Source of the DNA: CANLBN01 sp050298695
Lineage (GTDB): Bacteria > Pseudomonadota > Gammaproteobacteria > Pseudomonadales > Cellvibrionaceae
Length of the DNA: 64,000 bases
Direction of reading: 5' to 3'
Assembly: GCA_050298695.1 (NCBI GenBank)
Contig: JBNKUQ010000001.1
Location: 1-64,000, forward strand
Below, one piece after another: positions 17,415 to 26,459 of this stretch. Position numbers and translations under genes: made by a program. The notes below the pieces were generated by a model, which ran no database searches, had not been told where the DNA came from, and worked only from the letters and a program-made list of their open reading frames with translations. Each line of letters opens with the position of its first letter. Positions within the stretch are counted from its first letter, which is position 1.

Positions 17415-19601
17415 ATGGATGATATCCACGACGATAAGGCTCCCCAGCATAAAGACGCTAAGACAGTGCTCAAGTCTTCTTCCTCATTGGATGAGACTAA
17501 AATCAGTCCTCGTTCCTCTGATAACTCACTTTCTCTTAATGCCGATACACATACCGTTGTCAAAACCCCGAAGCGGGATGAGGCTAAGACAGTTGTTAAA
17601 TCGGCTGCCTCTTCATCGGTAAAAGAAAGTGAGCCACAGCCATCTAGTCATGTCAAACAGGATAGTTACACTCGCTTTACCGATAAGCGTCCCAGTAACA
17701 GTCCTAATAACAAAGGAAGCGTCCAATCCTCAGATGAGCATGCTGCTGCCCTCACTCAAATTCGAGAAGTGATTCGCTCCCAAGATACGAGTCGAGGCTT
17801 TGCGAAGGCGAAAAATGCGGTTAAAAAAGCCTTATCCGATAAAAAAATTGTCTTGAATAAGCGCTTTGTATTAGAGGAAACGCTAGGTGCCGGTGGTATG
17901 GGAACCGTGTACAAGGCGCGTGATTTACGCAAGATCGAAGCCAATGATGCAAACCCTTATATTGCTGTTAAAGTCTTAAATGAAGACTTTAAAAATCATC
18001 CCAATGCTTTTGTAACACTACAACGAGAAGCTAGCCGAACACATATATTGTCTCATCCTAATATTGTCACGGTGCATGATTTTGATCGTGATGGCGATGT
18101 GATTTACATGACCATGGAATTGCTGGAAGGGAAAAGTCTCGATGTTATTATTCGTGAGCGTGATGGCGAGAGCATGCCTCTAGAGGAGGCGTTTTCTATT
18201 ATAAAAAGCTACTGTAAAGCCCTGCAGTTTGCACACGATAAAAATATTATTCACAGCGACTTCAAGCCAGGAAATATTTTTGTCACCGATGATGGCTGTA
18301 AAGTTCTAGATTTTGGTATTGCTCGTTTAACCAATACCGCAAATGATGAATTTGATGCGGGTGAACTCGGTGCGATTACGCCGGCTTATGCCAGCCTTGC
18401 AATGATAGAGAATGAAGCGCCAGATCCACGTGACGATATTTATGCAGCAGCTATTATTGCTTACGAGTTGCTGGCAGGTGTTCACCCCTATCAGCGTAAG
18501 CCAGCCGATGAAGCGGAGGCGGAAAATTTAAAGCCCAAACGAATTAAAGGCTTATCGTCTCGTCAGTGGAAAGCATTAAGAAGTGCCTTAATCATTCGTC
18601 GTGATCAACGCACGGAATCAATTAATACTTTTGTTACCGATTTAACGGAAACTAAAAAATTTCCTATTTTTAAACTCTTTAGCTTTATTTTATTAGTAGT
18701 GGTATCCTGGTTTGCTTATCAGTCGTTTTTTGGCTCAGACGGTTTAACTAAACAAATATCAGAAACTTTTTCTAAGGCGGAACAATGCTTCGAAAGTGGT
18801 GATTATAACTGTGCCCTTGAAAGTGCAAAAACTGTGCTTGAATTGTCGCCTGATCATGCGCAAGCAATAGCATTATTAAGTAAAACTCAAGAATTATTTC
18901 AGGAACAGAAAGAAATTCAGCTTTTGTCAGAAGGTAAAGAGTGTCTTGATGTTCAAAAAAACTTGCTTTGTGCTCAAACAAAGTTAGTAATGCTAGAAAA
19001 TATCCAGGCTTCAGAAGAAAAAATTACGCAATTAAGTCAAAAAATAGATGATTTTAATCTGCAAAATAAAATCACTGCTTATTATGCAGAAGCGGAAGTT
19101 TGTTATAACGCGGGTGATTTTGATTGTGCCTTATCGGAAGCAGATAAAATATTAGCGTTATCTCCTGAACATGGAGAAGCGCTAATGCTTAAACAAAAAA
19201 CATCAGAAGACATTGCTCTGAAGGAAAAGCAGACAGATGAACGGATGAAACAGTATCGCAGTGCCATAGCGAAAGGAAATGTTTGTTACAGACAAGGTCG
19301 TTATGATTGTGCTATTGAGTATGCGGTAAAAGCTAAGGCTATTGTTGCCTCTGGATCTGAAGCTAAGAGTCTTGAGCAAAAATCTAATTATGCTAAACGT
19401 CAGCGTGCTGAAAATATCAGAAAAGCCAGTGGTTTTACTGAAAAGGCTAAAAAATGTTTCTCGCAAAAAAATTATAACTGTGCAATTGCTAATGCAGAAT
19501 TAGCCTTAGAGTTTTTTTCTGATTACAAGTCAGCGAGAAAAATACTCAATGACTCAAAAGCACAGATTGAGTTTTTGAAAAAAAATATATCAATACAGTA
19601 G
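17415..19601 (+). CDS. Transmembrane Ser/Thr protein kinase with C-terminal Cys-paired TPR-like repeats
   Basis: 728 residues. Residues 1-145 are a Ser/Lys/Asp-rich disordered tail with three similar motifs, TVLK, TVVK and TVVK, at Thr17, Thr47 and Thr59. The Hanks-type kinase domain spans about 150-405: the P-loop GAGGMG is at 158-163, Lys186 is in IAVKV, the catalytic loop HSDFKPGN (Ser in place of the usual Arg of HRD) is at 280-287 and DFG is at 299-301. A membrane helix follows near 416-436. The C-terminal 290 residues hold about five TPR-like repeats, four of them with a C-x7-C pair (for example CFESGDYNC and CYNAGDFDC). With the kinase cytoplasmic, the repeats would be periplasmic. A small exported-protein gene follows 34 bases after. 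Confidence 0.9.
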   Translation: MDDIHDDKAPQHKDAKTVLKSSSSLDETKISPRSSDNSLSLNADTHTVVKTPKRDEAKTVVKSAASSSVKESEPQPSSHVKQDSYTRFTDKRPSNSPNNKGSVQSSDEHAAALTQIREVIRSQDTSRGFAKAKNAVKKALSDKKIVLNKRFVLEETLGAGGMGTVYKARDLRKIEANDANPYIAVKVLNEDFKNHPNAFVTLQREASRTHILSHPNIVTVHDFDRDGDVIYMTMELLEGKSLDVIIRERDGESMPLEEAFSIIKSYCKALQFAHDKNIIHSDFKPGNIFVTDDGCKVLDFGIARLTNTANDEFDAGELGAITPAYASLAMIENEAPDPRDDIYAAAIIAYELLAGVHPYQRKPADEAEAENLKPKRIKGLSSRQWKALRSALIIRRDQRTESINTFVTDLTETKKFPIFKLFSFILLVVVSWFAYQSFFGSDGLTKQISETFSKAEQCFESGDYNCALESAKTVLELSPDHAQAIALLSKTQELFQEQKEIQLLSEGKECLDVQKNLLCAQTKLVMLENIQASEEKITQLSQKIDDFNLQNKITAYYAEAEVCYNAGDFDCALSEADKILALSPEHGEALMLKQKTSEDIALKEKQTDERMKQYRSAIAKGNVCYRQGRYDCAIEYAVKAKAIVASGSEAKSLEQKSNYAKRQRAENIRKASGFTEKAKKCFSQKNYNCAIANAELALEFFSDYKSARKILNDSKAQIEFLKKNISIQ

Positions 19602-19635
19602 TTTTTATTTAACACAAACAAATGAAGGATATCTC

Positions 19636-20325
19636 ATGATTAAAAATAAACTTGTCATTATACTTTTTGCCATAATAGCAGGGTCAACATTAACTGGTTT
19701 TGGTGTTGGGGGGCTTGGTGATAAATTAGACCCCGATGCTAAAAAATGTAAAGGTAAAAAATGTGCTAAAAATGTTGATCCGGCACTGGTTGAAAAAGCA
19801 GTGGGTGCTGTTGCTGTTGGGGTTGCTGCAAAATTAATCGCCGATATGGTCATTGACTATCGATCCAAGAAAGTACAGAGCAGTCAAGAAGTAGCGGACG
19901 AATATATTAAGAAAAATGGTGCTCTTCCCAGTGAAGCGAAGGTGGTTACCTATAGCTCTGGTATTGCCCCTGGTTCAGTGGTCAAAGCGGGTAAAGAAAT
20001 TACCGTGAGTACAAGTATGAAGATTGTTTCTGATGCGCGTATGGGTAAATTAAAGTTAGAAGAGAAAATCGAAATTTTTGATAGTGAAGATAACGCGAAG
20101 CTGTTAAATTCTTTGGTGAAAGATGTCAACAAGTCAGATAATGAAGCGGGCGTTTACAATAATAAATTTACCTTTAAGTTCCCTGTCGGGGTTCCTCAAG
20201 GAGTCTATCCAATAAAAACAACCGTTCTTATCGATGGGAAAAAAGCGGATGCACGAGATAATGCTATGCAAATTGTTTTACACGTAGCACCAAATGGCAC
20301 TTATCAGCTAGCTTTTGCTGAATAA
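19636..20325 (+). CDS. Exported hypothetical protein encoded next to the kinase
   Basis: 229 residues. A hydrophobic N-terminus (KLVIILFAIIAGSTLTGFGVGG) acts as a signal peptide or anchor, and there is no convincing lipobox. A Lys/Cys patch (DAKKCKGKKCAKN) follows, then a Gly/Ala-rich, possibly membrane-associating segment (VEKAVGAVAVGVAAKLIADMV). A beta-rich C-terminal domain from about residue 95 (ITVSTSMKIVSD, GVYPIKTTVLIDGK) looks immunoglobulin-like. It lies 34 bases after the kinase stop with a GGAT/ATCTC-type weak RBS, so the two are probably one transcription unit ending at the terminator near 20.39 kb. A ligand or partner of the kinase's periplasmic repeats is a fair guess. Confidence 0.7.
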   Translation: MIKNKLVIILFAIIAGSTLTGFGVGGLGDKLDPDAKKCKGKKCAKNVDPALVEKAVGAVAVGVAAKLIADMVIDYRSKKVQSSQEVADEYIKKNGALPSEAKVVTYSSGIAPGSVVKAGKEITVSTSMKIVSDARMGKLKLEEKIEIFDSEDNAKLLNSLVKDVNKSDNEAGVYNNKFTFKFPVGVPQGVYPIKTTVLIDGKKADARDNAMQIVLHVAPNGTYQLAFAE

Positions 20326-20377
20326 AAGTTGCTGATTTTTTTAGCGTAAACGATTAGCGCCACTTACCTTTTGAATG

Positions 20378-20409
20378 ATAAACCCAGTGCGAATGTTTGC
20401 TGGGTTTAT
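20378..20409. terminator. Bidirectional intrinsic terminator candidate
   Basis: The 10-bp perfect stem ataaacccag / ctgggtttat with a 12-base loop lies between the converging kinase-partner gene and the four-PAS receptor gene. The T content on the plus side is moderate. Confidence 0.7.
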
Positions 20410-20434
20410 TTATAGCGATTCTGCTCTATCTGAA

Positions 20435-22819
20435 TTACTCTTTAAAGAATTGAACCAGCTTCAGTAAACTTTCAGCCTCTTTAGCCATCGCCATGCTGGA
20501 TGAGCTGGTTTCTTCTACCATGGCGGCGTTTTTCTGAGTCATATTATCCATTTCTGATACAGAATCACTAACTTGCAATATACCAGCCGCTTGTTCTTGA
20601 CTTGCCGTCGTAATGTCTACAATAAGGGTCGAGACTTCCTCAATAGCTGTGACAATATCGCTGAGTTGTATGCCAGATTTATTTGCCATTTCTGTTCCTT
20701 GTGATACTTTTTCCACACTTTCAGTAATTAATTGCTGAATTTCTTTTGCTGCGCCGGCACTTCGTTGAGCAAGATTGCGTACTTCACCTGCGACTACCGC
20801 AAACCCGCGGCCCTGCTCTCCGGCGCGAGCGGCTTCTACCGCGGCATTTAATGCTAGTAAATTGGTTTGAAAAGCAATTTCATTAATAACATTAATAATG
20901 TCGGCAATTTTATTGCTGGATGCTTGAATATTTTCCATGGCTATAATGGCTTGTGACACGGTATGACCACCCTCTTTAGCCGTTGAGCTTGCTTTGGCTG
21001 AAAGGGTGTTAAGGTTTTTGGCGTTATCAGCATTTTGGTTAACAGCGGCTGTTAATTCTTCCAGACTTGCAGAGGTTTCTTCTAGGCTTGCAGCTTGTGA
21101 CTCGGTGCGTTCGCTTAAGTTGATGCTGGCGCTTTCAATTTCTCTTGAATTACTAGCAACATTTCTAGCGCTGTCGGTAATATCTCTTACCATATCTCTA
21201 AGGCGTGCCAATGTTGTGTTCATTGAATCCTTTAAAACACTGAAATCACCTTCGAGGTCATCATCGATAAAACACGATAAATCACCATCGGATAAAGCAA
21301 GTAGTGAACTGCTTATTTTATTTAAAGCAAATTTTTTCGCGGTAATATCGGTGGCATATTTCACCACTTTAAATGGTTTGCCATTTAAATCAAAAATAGG
21401 ATTGTAGCTCGCTTGAATCCATATTTCTTTGTTGTTTTTTCCTAGGCGTTTATATTCCGCTGCTTGAAATTGTCCGCTATTAAGTGTTTCCCAAAAGGAT
21501 TGGTACTCTGAGCTATTTGCATAGGATGGTTCTACAAATATTTTGTGATTTTTGCCTTTGATCTCATCAAGGGTATAACCCATGGTATTTAAAAAATTAT
21601 CATTGGCTCGAATTATTGTGCCATCCATACTGAATTCGATGACCGCTTGTGATTTGTCTATGGCACTCACTTGGCCATTAAAATCGGCGTTTTGTAGTTT
21701 TTGCTGTGTGATATCAGTCGCATATTTGACGACACGAAAAGGCTTTCCCTTCGCATTAAAAATAGGGTTGTAGCTTGCCTGAACCCAGATTTCTTTTTGA
21801 TTTTTTCCGTAGCGTTTATATTCGGCAATCTGAAATTTCCCCTGGTTTAGTGATGTCCAAAAGCTTTTATATTCAGCGCTATTACGCTCGTTCGAGTCAA
21901 CAAATATAGAGTGGTGTTGGCCTTTGATTTCATCGAGGGTATAGCCCATTACATGTAAAAAATTATCATTGGCTTTAATTATTGTGCCATCCATTTCAAA
22001 TTCGATAACCGCTTGTGCTTTTTCAATCGATGCTACTTGTCCCGTGTAGTACGCATTATTTAATTTTTCTTGGGTAACATCTGTCGCATATTTGACCACT
22101 TTAAATGGTTTGCCGCTGAGATCAAAGATTGGGTTATAAGAGGCTTGTATCCAGACTTCTTTCCCCCCTTTTCCTAGACGACAATACTCTCCTGTTTGAT
22201 GCTTGCCCGCATTTAGCATTTGCCAAAAATTGCGATACTCTGCACTGCTTTTATAGGCAGGTTCTACAAACATAGCGTGATGCTGGTTTTTTATTTCAGC
22301 CAATGTATAGCCCATAGCATTTAAGAAATTATCATTGGCAGTGATAATCGTACCATTCATGTTAAATTCGATAACGGCTTGGGATTTACTAATGGCTTTA
22401 ATTTGCTCTTGGTAATCGGCACTTTGCCGTTTTTGTTCTGTGATGTCACTAGCAAACTTAATGACCTTATAGGGCTTTCCGGAGCGGTTAAGCAAGGGGG
22501 TATATGTAGCTTGCATCCACACCTGCTCTCCCTGTTTATTAAGGCGGGGAAACTCGGCGGATTGGAAGTTTCCTTGTTTTAAGCTTGCCCAAAAATTACG
22601 GTATTCGCTGCTTTGGGCATAGTCTTTTTCTACAAAGATAGAATGATGCTTTCCTTTTATTTCCTCCAGTGAGTAGCCCATAGTTTTCAAAAAGATTGCA
22701 TTGGCTGTGATGATAGTGCCACCCAGAGTAAATTCGATAATGGCTTGGGAGCGGTCAAGGGCATCCAGCTTAGCTTGAGTTTCGCCAATATGATGTAGTT
22801 TTAATAAATTATTTAGCAT
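20435..22819 (-). CDS. Soluble methyl-accepting chemotaxis protein with four tandem PAS domains
   Basis: 794 residues with no membrane segment. Residues about 20-510 are four PAS domains with a period of about 122 residues. Each repeats the blocks QAVIEF, GTII-x-AN, FL-x-x-MGY, EIKG, a WxQASYNPIF-type strand and KYATDIT. Copies 2, 3 and 4 are clearly closer to each other than to copy 1. A short HAMP-like segment follows (LSDGDLSCF). The signalling domain has the conserved tip QTNLLALNAAVEAARAGEQG and then GFAVVAGEVR. This architecture suggests a cytoplasmic energy, redox or ligand receptor feeding CheA/CheW. No che or flagellar genes are in the window. There is no C-terminal methylation pentapeptide. 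Confidence 0.93.
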   Translation of the reverse strand: MLNNLLKLHHIGETQAKLDALDRSQAIIEFTLGGTIITANAIFLKTMGYSLEEIKGKHHSIFVEKDYAQSSEYRNFWASLKQGNFQSAEFPRLNKQGEQVWMQATYTPLLNRSGKPYKVIKFASDITEQKRQSADYQEQIKAISKSQAVIEFNMNGTIITANDNFLNAMGYTLAEIKNQHHAMFVEPAYKSSAEYRNFWQMLNAGKHQTGEYCRLGKGGKEVWIQASYNPIFDLSGKPFKVVKYATDVTQEKLNNAYYTGQVASIEKAQAVIEFEMDGTIIKANDNFLHVMGYTLDEIKGQHHSIFVDSNERNSAEYKSFWTSLNQGKFQIAEYKRYGKNQKEIWVQASYNPIFNAKGKPFRVVKYATDITQQKLQNADFNGQVSAIDKSQAVIEFSMDGTIIRANDNFLNTMGYTLDEIKGKNHKIFVEPSYANSSEYQSFWETLNSGQFQAAEYKRLGKNNKEIWIQASYNPIFDLNGKPFKVVKYATDITAKKFALNKISSSLLALSDGDLSCFIDDDLEGDFSVLKDSMNTTLARLRDMVRDITDSARNVASNSREIESASINLSERTESQAASLEETSASLEELTAAVNQNADNAKNLNTLSAKASSTAKEGGHTVSQAIIAMENIQASSNKIADIINVINEIAFQTNLLALNAAVEAARAGEQGRGFAVVAGEVRNLAQRSAGAAKEIQQLITESVEKVSQGTEMANKSGIQLSDIVTAIEEVSTLIVDITTASQEQAAGILQVSDSVSEMDNMTQKNAAMVEETSSSSMAMAKEAESLLKLVQFFKE

Positions 22820-22972
22820 GGATTACCTGATCGACTGATCTATACGATTTTTTATGGCATATAAAAACGCCCCATACTAAGGTATAGATTTTGCGCGGCG
22901 TAATTGCAAGGAAAGGGGAGTACGAAAGGCTACATTGAGGGTTGTTTTATTTCAGTTTGTCGTCAATAGCCT

Positions 22973-24328
22973 CTAATCCAGTTCACTAGAGACCAATTCT
23001 CCTCTGAGGGAGTTAGGTAGCGCCTCTCTAATCAATATATCGGCAAATTTACCAATGAGTTCAGCATTCTCGTGTCGGAAGTTGACCACGCGATTATTTT
23101 CCGTGCGGCCTGATAATTGGCCTGGGTCTTTTTTTGAATATCCCGTTACTAAAACGCGTTCTGTGTTCCCAACCATGCGTCGGCTGATCGCTTGTGATTG
23201 TTGGGTGATTCGGTCTTGCAGAATTTTTAAGCGCTGTTTGTTGACTGCTTCGGGAATGTCATAAGGCAAATCCGCAGCAGGTGTTCCGGGACGAGCGCTG
23301 TAAATAAAGCTGAATGACATATCAAATTCCATTTCCTGAATCAGATTCATAGTATTTTCAAAATCATGCTCGGTTTCGCCGGGAAAGCCTACGATAAAGT
23401 CCGAAGAAAAGCTCATATTGGGGCGATTTTTTTTAAGACGGCGCAGCTTCGACTTATATTCCAGTACCGTATGCCCACGCTTCATCGCCATAAGAATGCG
23501 ATCAGAACCACTTTGTACTGGTAGATGAATATGGCTGACCAGCTCTGGGACCTCATTGTAGATATCGATTAGGCTGTCAGAAAATTCAACCGGATGAGAG
23601 GTGGTGAAGCGAATACGGTCAATTCCCTCAATGGCGGCGACGTAACTAATCAGCTCCGCGAGGTCGACTTGTTGGCCATTTGCCATTTCCGCCCGATAGG
23701 CGTTGACATTTTGGCCGAGTAAATTAATTTCTCTAACGCCTTGGCTGGCCAGATGAGCAACTTCTGCCAGTACATCGTCGACTGGGCGGCTAACTTCTTC
23801 GCCGCGCGTGTAAGGTACAACGCAGAAGGTGCAATACTTCGAGCAGCCTTCCATAATCGAGACAAAAGCGCTGACTCCATTCGCTTCTGGTTCCGGTAAG
23901 CGGTCAAACTTTTCGATTTCGGGAAAGCTGATATCGACAACCACGGCACCATTATCCCGGGGCGTTTCTATCATCTCAGGCAAACGGTGAAGGGTTTGTG
24001 GGCCAAATATCAGGTCGACATAGGGCGCACGCTCAGCAATGGCTTCCCCTTCCTGGCTGGCGACACAGCCGCCAACGCCAATGATTAAGCCAGGTTTCTT
24101 CTTCTTTAAGTCTTTCCAGCGGCCAAGTTGGTGAAATAGCTTTTCTTGCGCTTTTTCGCGTATTGAGCAGGTGTTAATAAGGAGAACATCCGCTTCTTCC
24201 GGGTCGTCGGTTGCCACCATGTCGTGTGATTCCCCTAATAGATCGCGCATGCGTGATGAATCGTATTCGTTCATCTGGCAACCATGGGTTTTGATATAGA
24301 GTTTTTTAGGGGCGGCAGAGTCAGTCAT
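22973..24328 (-). CDS. miaB: tRNA-2-methylthio-N6-dimethylallyladenosine synthase
   Basis: Radical-SAM methylthiotransferase that converts i6A37 to ms2i6A37 in tRNAs reading UNN codons. The N-terminal UPF0004 domain has its three cluster cysteines in THGCQMNEYDS, NTCSIREKA and GGCVASQEG. The radical SAM motif CSKYCTFCVVPYTRG follows. The C-terminal TRAM domain includes VLVTGYSKKDPGQLSGRTENN. The length of 451 is normal. miaB usually directly precedes ybeZ. Here the order is kept but about 12 kb of other genes lie between. Confidence 0.97.
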   Translation of the reverse strand: MTDSAAPKKLYIKTHGCQMNEYDSSRMRDLLGESHDMVATDDPEEADVLLINTCSIREKAQEKLFHQLGRWKDLKKKKPGLIIGVGGCVASQEGEAIAERAPYVDLIFGPQTLHRLPEMIETPRDNGAVVVDISFPEIEKFDRLPEPEANGVSAFVSIMEGCSKYCTFCVVPYTRGEEVSRPVDDVLAEVAHLASQGVREINLLGQNVNAYRAEMANGQQVDLAELISYVAAIEGIDRIRFTTSHPVEFSDSLIDIYNEVPELVSHIHLPVQSGSDRILMAMKRGHTVLEYKSKLRRLKKNRPNMSFSSDFIVGFPGETEHDFENTMNLIQEMEFDMSFSFIYSARPGTPAADLPYDIPEAVNKQRLKILQDRITQQSQAISRRMVGNTERVLVTGYSKKDPGQLSGRTENNRVVNFRHENAELIGKFADILIREALPNSLRGELVSSELD

Positions 24329-24592
24329 AAAATGATGGCGGATGGCGTATTACTAAGTTGGGGGCGGGATTATAGAGCTTGTTTGATTAAATTTATAGCA
24401 TGGGTGGCATATGATTCCTCAATAGCTGCAAAAATAATGAATATCGGCAAGGCATGCTAGAGAGAGTCGTCTATGCTTAAATTAGATTATTCCATCAGTT
24501 GTCATCGCGGTGCGGGTCCTTTTTAAGGGCTCGCTCGGATTATGCTCCTGCCAGTTGGATTTAGATAAGTCTGTATAGCATTGGAGAAAAGA

Positions 24593-26167
24593 ATGCGGAT
24601 TAACGAGCCTGTTACCAATAACGAAATCAATTATGATCAATCGCAGAAAATAATCTCAACAACGAATGCCAAGGGTGTTATTACCGATGTGAATAGCCAT
24701 TTTGTTGATATTAGTGGTTTTACTAAAGAGGAGTTAATTGGGCAAAGTCATAATATTGTGCGTCACCCTTGGATGCCTCAAGCGGCTTTTAAAGAGTTGT
24801 GGGACTATTGTAAAAAAAGTCGCCCTTGGATGGGCTTGGTAAAAAACCGCTGCAAAAATGGAGATTATTACTGGGTTGATGCTTTTGTAACACCAATGTA
24901 TGAAAACGGCAAGGTCGTTGGCTTCCAATCTGTTAGACAAAAACCTGACAAAGAGTGGGTTGAGCGTGCTCAGCAGGTTTATGATTTCCTTGGTAAAAAA
25001 CAGACCAATCCCTTTTCAAAGGCAATTCAGGGCTTGCAGTCTCTATCGCTCTGGATGAAACTATTTCTATGTTTTTCCGCGTCCTCATGTTTAGGCTTTG
25101 GTTTGTCGTTAATGATGGAGTCACTTATTTTCGGTTTGGTGGTTATCGTTTTAATGCAGCTATTCTTAAGCATCATGCTCGCGCGACCCTATATGCGGTT
25201 CTGTCGAGAGACAACATCGTTATTTGACAGTAAGTTGTCGAGATACCTCTATACTGGACGACATGATGAGTTGGGTCAGTTACAGTTGGTTATTAAGTTT
25301 TTACGCGCACAACAAGAGACTATTTTGTGCCGAACTGCTGAAGCTTCGGATAGAGTCCGCTCTTCCGTGTCGGATGCTGCCACAAGAATAGATGCTACAG
25401 CAGATGATATTGATGTTCTTTATCGTGAGGTAGAACAAGCTGCAACAGCAATACATGAAATGTCGGCAACTGTTCAAGAAGTTGCCAGAAATTCTGCTGA
25501 AACCTCTTCGGCGGCCAATGAGTCAAAAAGTAATGTCAATAAAGGTTTGAAGACATTGGATGAGTCGAAAGCGGCTATGAATAGCTTGGTTGAGGCGATT
25601 AATTGCTCTTCAGAAGCTATTGATAAATTAAGTGAAAATTCTTCCACTATTGGTAGTGTTGTTGATGTCATTAGTGGGATTGCCGAGCAAACTAATTTAT
25701 TGGCATTAAATGCGGCAATTGAAGCGGCGCGTGCCGGTGAGCAAGGTCGCGGATTTGCTGTGGTTGCCGACGAGGTGCGTTCTCTTGCTGCCAAAACCCA
25801 GGAGTCCACTGCTCAAATCGGAGAAATAATTGCCGAGCTACAATCGGGAACTCAAATCGCAGTAGACTCCATTAACAATAGCCATGGTCAGGTTAAATTA
25901 AGTGTTGAGAGTATTACGAGCCTCTCCGAACAATTCGATACCATACTAGAAAATGTCGACAGTATTTCTAACATGTGTATTCATATTGCAACAGCAACGG
26001 AGGAGCAGTCGGTTGTTGCGGAGGAAATTAATAAAAATATCACTAATATCAACACAGTTGGTCAGAATAGCGTTCAATCGATGAATGAGCTTAAATCTGT
26101 CAATAATGGTTTATGCAATGCATCAGAAAATATGAAGGCTATGGTAGGTCAGTTTCGGTCAAGTTAA
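24593..26167 (+). CDS. Aer-like PAS methyl-accepting chemotaxis protein
   Basis: The ATG at 24593 has GGAG seven bases upstream and gives the canonical Aer-type start MRINEPVTNNEI. The PAS domain covers about residues 15-120, with TTNAKGVITDVN, DISGFTKEEL, HNIVRHPWMP and the Aer-type WMGLVKNRCKNGDYYWVDAFVTP. Membrane segments lie at about 150-190 (LWMKLFLCFSASSCLGFGL and LIFGLVVIVLMQLFLSIML), followed by a HAMP-like region. The signalling tip is EQTNLLALNAAIEAARAGEQ. By analogy it is a redox or energy taxis receptor with FAD in the PAS domain. Total about 524 residues, as in the family. Confidence 0.9.
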   Translation: MRINEPVTNNEINYDQSQKIISTTNAKGVITDVNSHFVDISGFTKEELIGQSHNIVRHPWMPQAAFKELWDYCKKSRPWMGLVKNRCKNGDYYWVDAFVTPMYENGKVVGFQSVRQKPDKEWVERAQQVYDFLGKKQTNPFSKAIQGLQSLSLWMKLFLCFSASSCLGFGLSLMMESLIFGLVVIVLMQLFLSIMLARPYMRFCRETTSLFDSKLSRYLYTGRHDELGQLQLVIKFLRAQQETILCRTAEASDRVRSSVSDAATRIDATADDIDVLYREVEQAATAIHEMSATVQEVARNSAETSSAANESKSNVNKGLKTLDESKAAMNSLVEAINCSSEAIDKLSENSSTIGSVVDVISGIAEQTNLLALNAAIEAARAGEQGRGFAVVADEVRSLAAKTQESTAQIGEIIAELQSGTQIAVDSINNSHGQVKLSVESITSLSEQFDTILENVDSISNMCIHIATATEEQSVVAEEINKNITNINTVGQNSVQSMNELKSVNNGLCNASENMKAMVGQFRSS

Positions 26168-26176
26168 ACCCGGATT

Positions 26177-26296
26177 ATCCTAGAAACTGCAGTTGATAAC
26201 GTACTCACTCATTGGGTGAGTGAATAAAAGTTCTTAAACGCTTGATTTATTGAAATTTTTATCAATTTCACCGTGGCCAATTACAGTTTCTAGGAT
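26177..26296. repeat. MITE-like element with 13-bp perfect terminal inverted repeats
   Basis: atcctagaaactg at 26177-26189 is the exact reverse complement of cagtttctaggat at 26284-26296. A second small palindrome (tcactca...tgagtga) lies inside near 26205-26222. The element is about 120 bp, sits right after the Aer-like gene and has no coding potential. A related half-end occurs at 46014. Confidence 0.8.
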
Positions 26297-26459
26297 TTCA
26301 TTAGACCACGAAAGTTTACGCAATATCTTACGAATCTTTTCGTGCCAAATTCATAATTTGGGTTAAATAGCTAAAGTGCGTGTTAGGGGGGTTGCATTCA
26401 CCTCTTTTGACTCAATATCGGGTAGATAAATTAGTTATGTTGTTGGATACCAGTTATTT

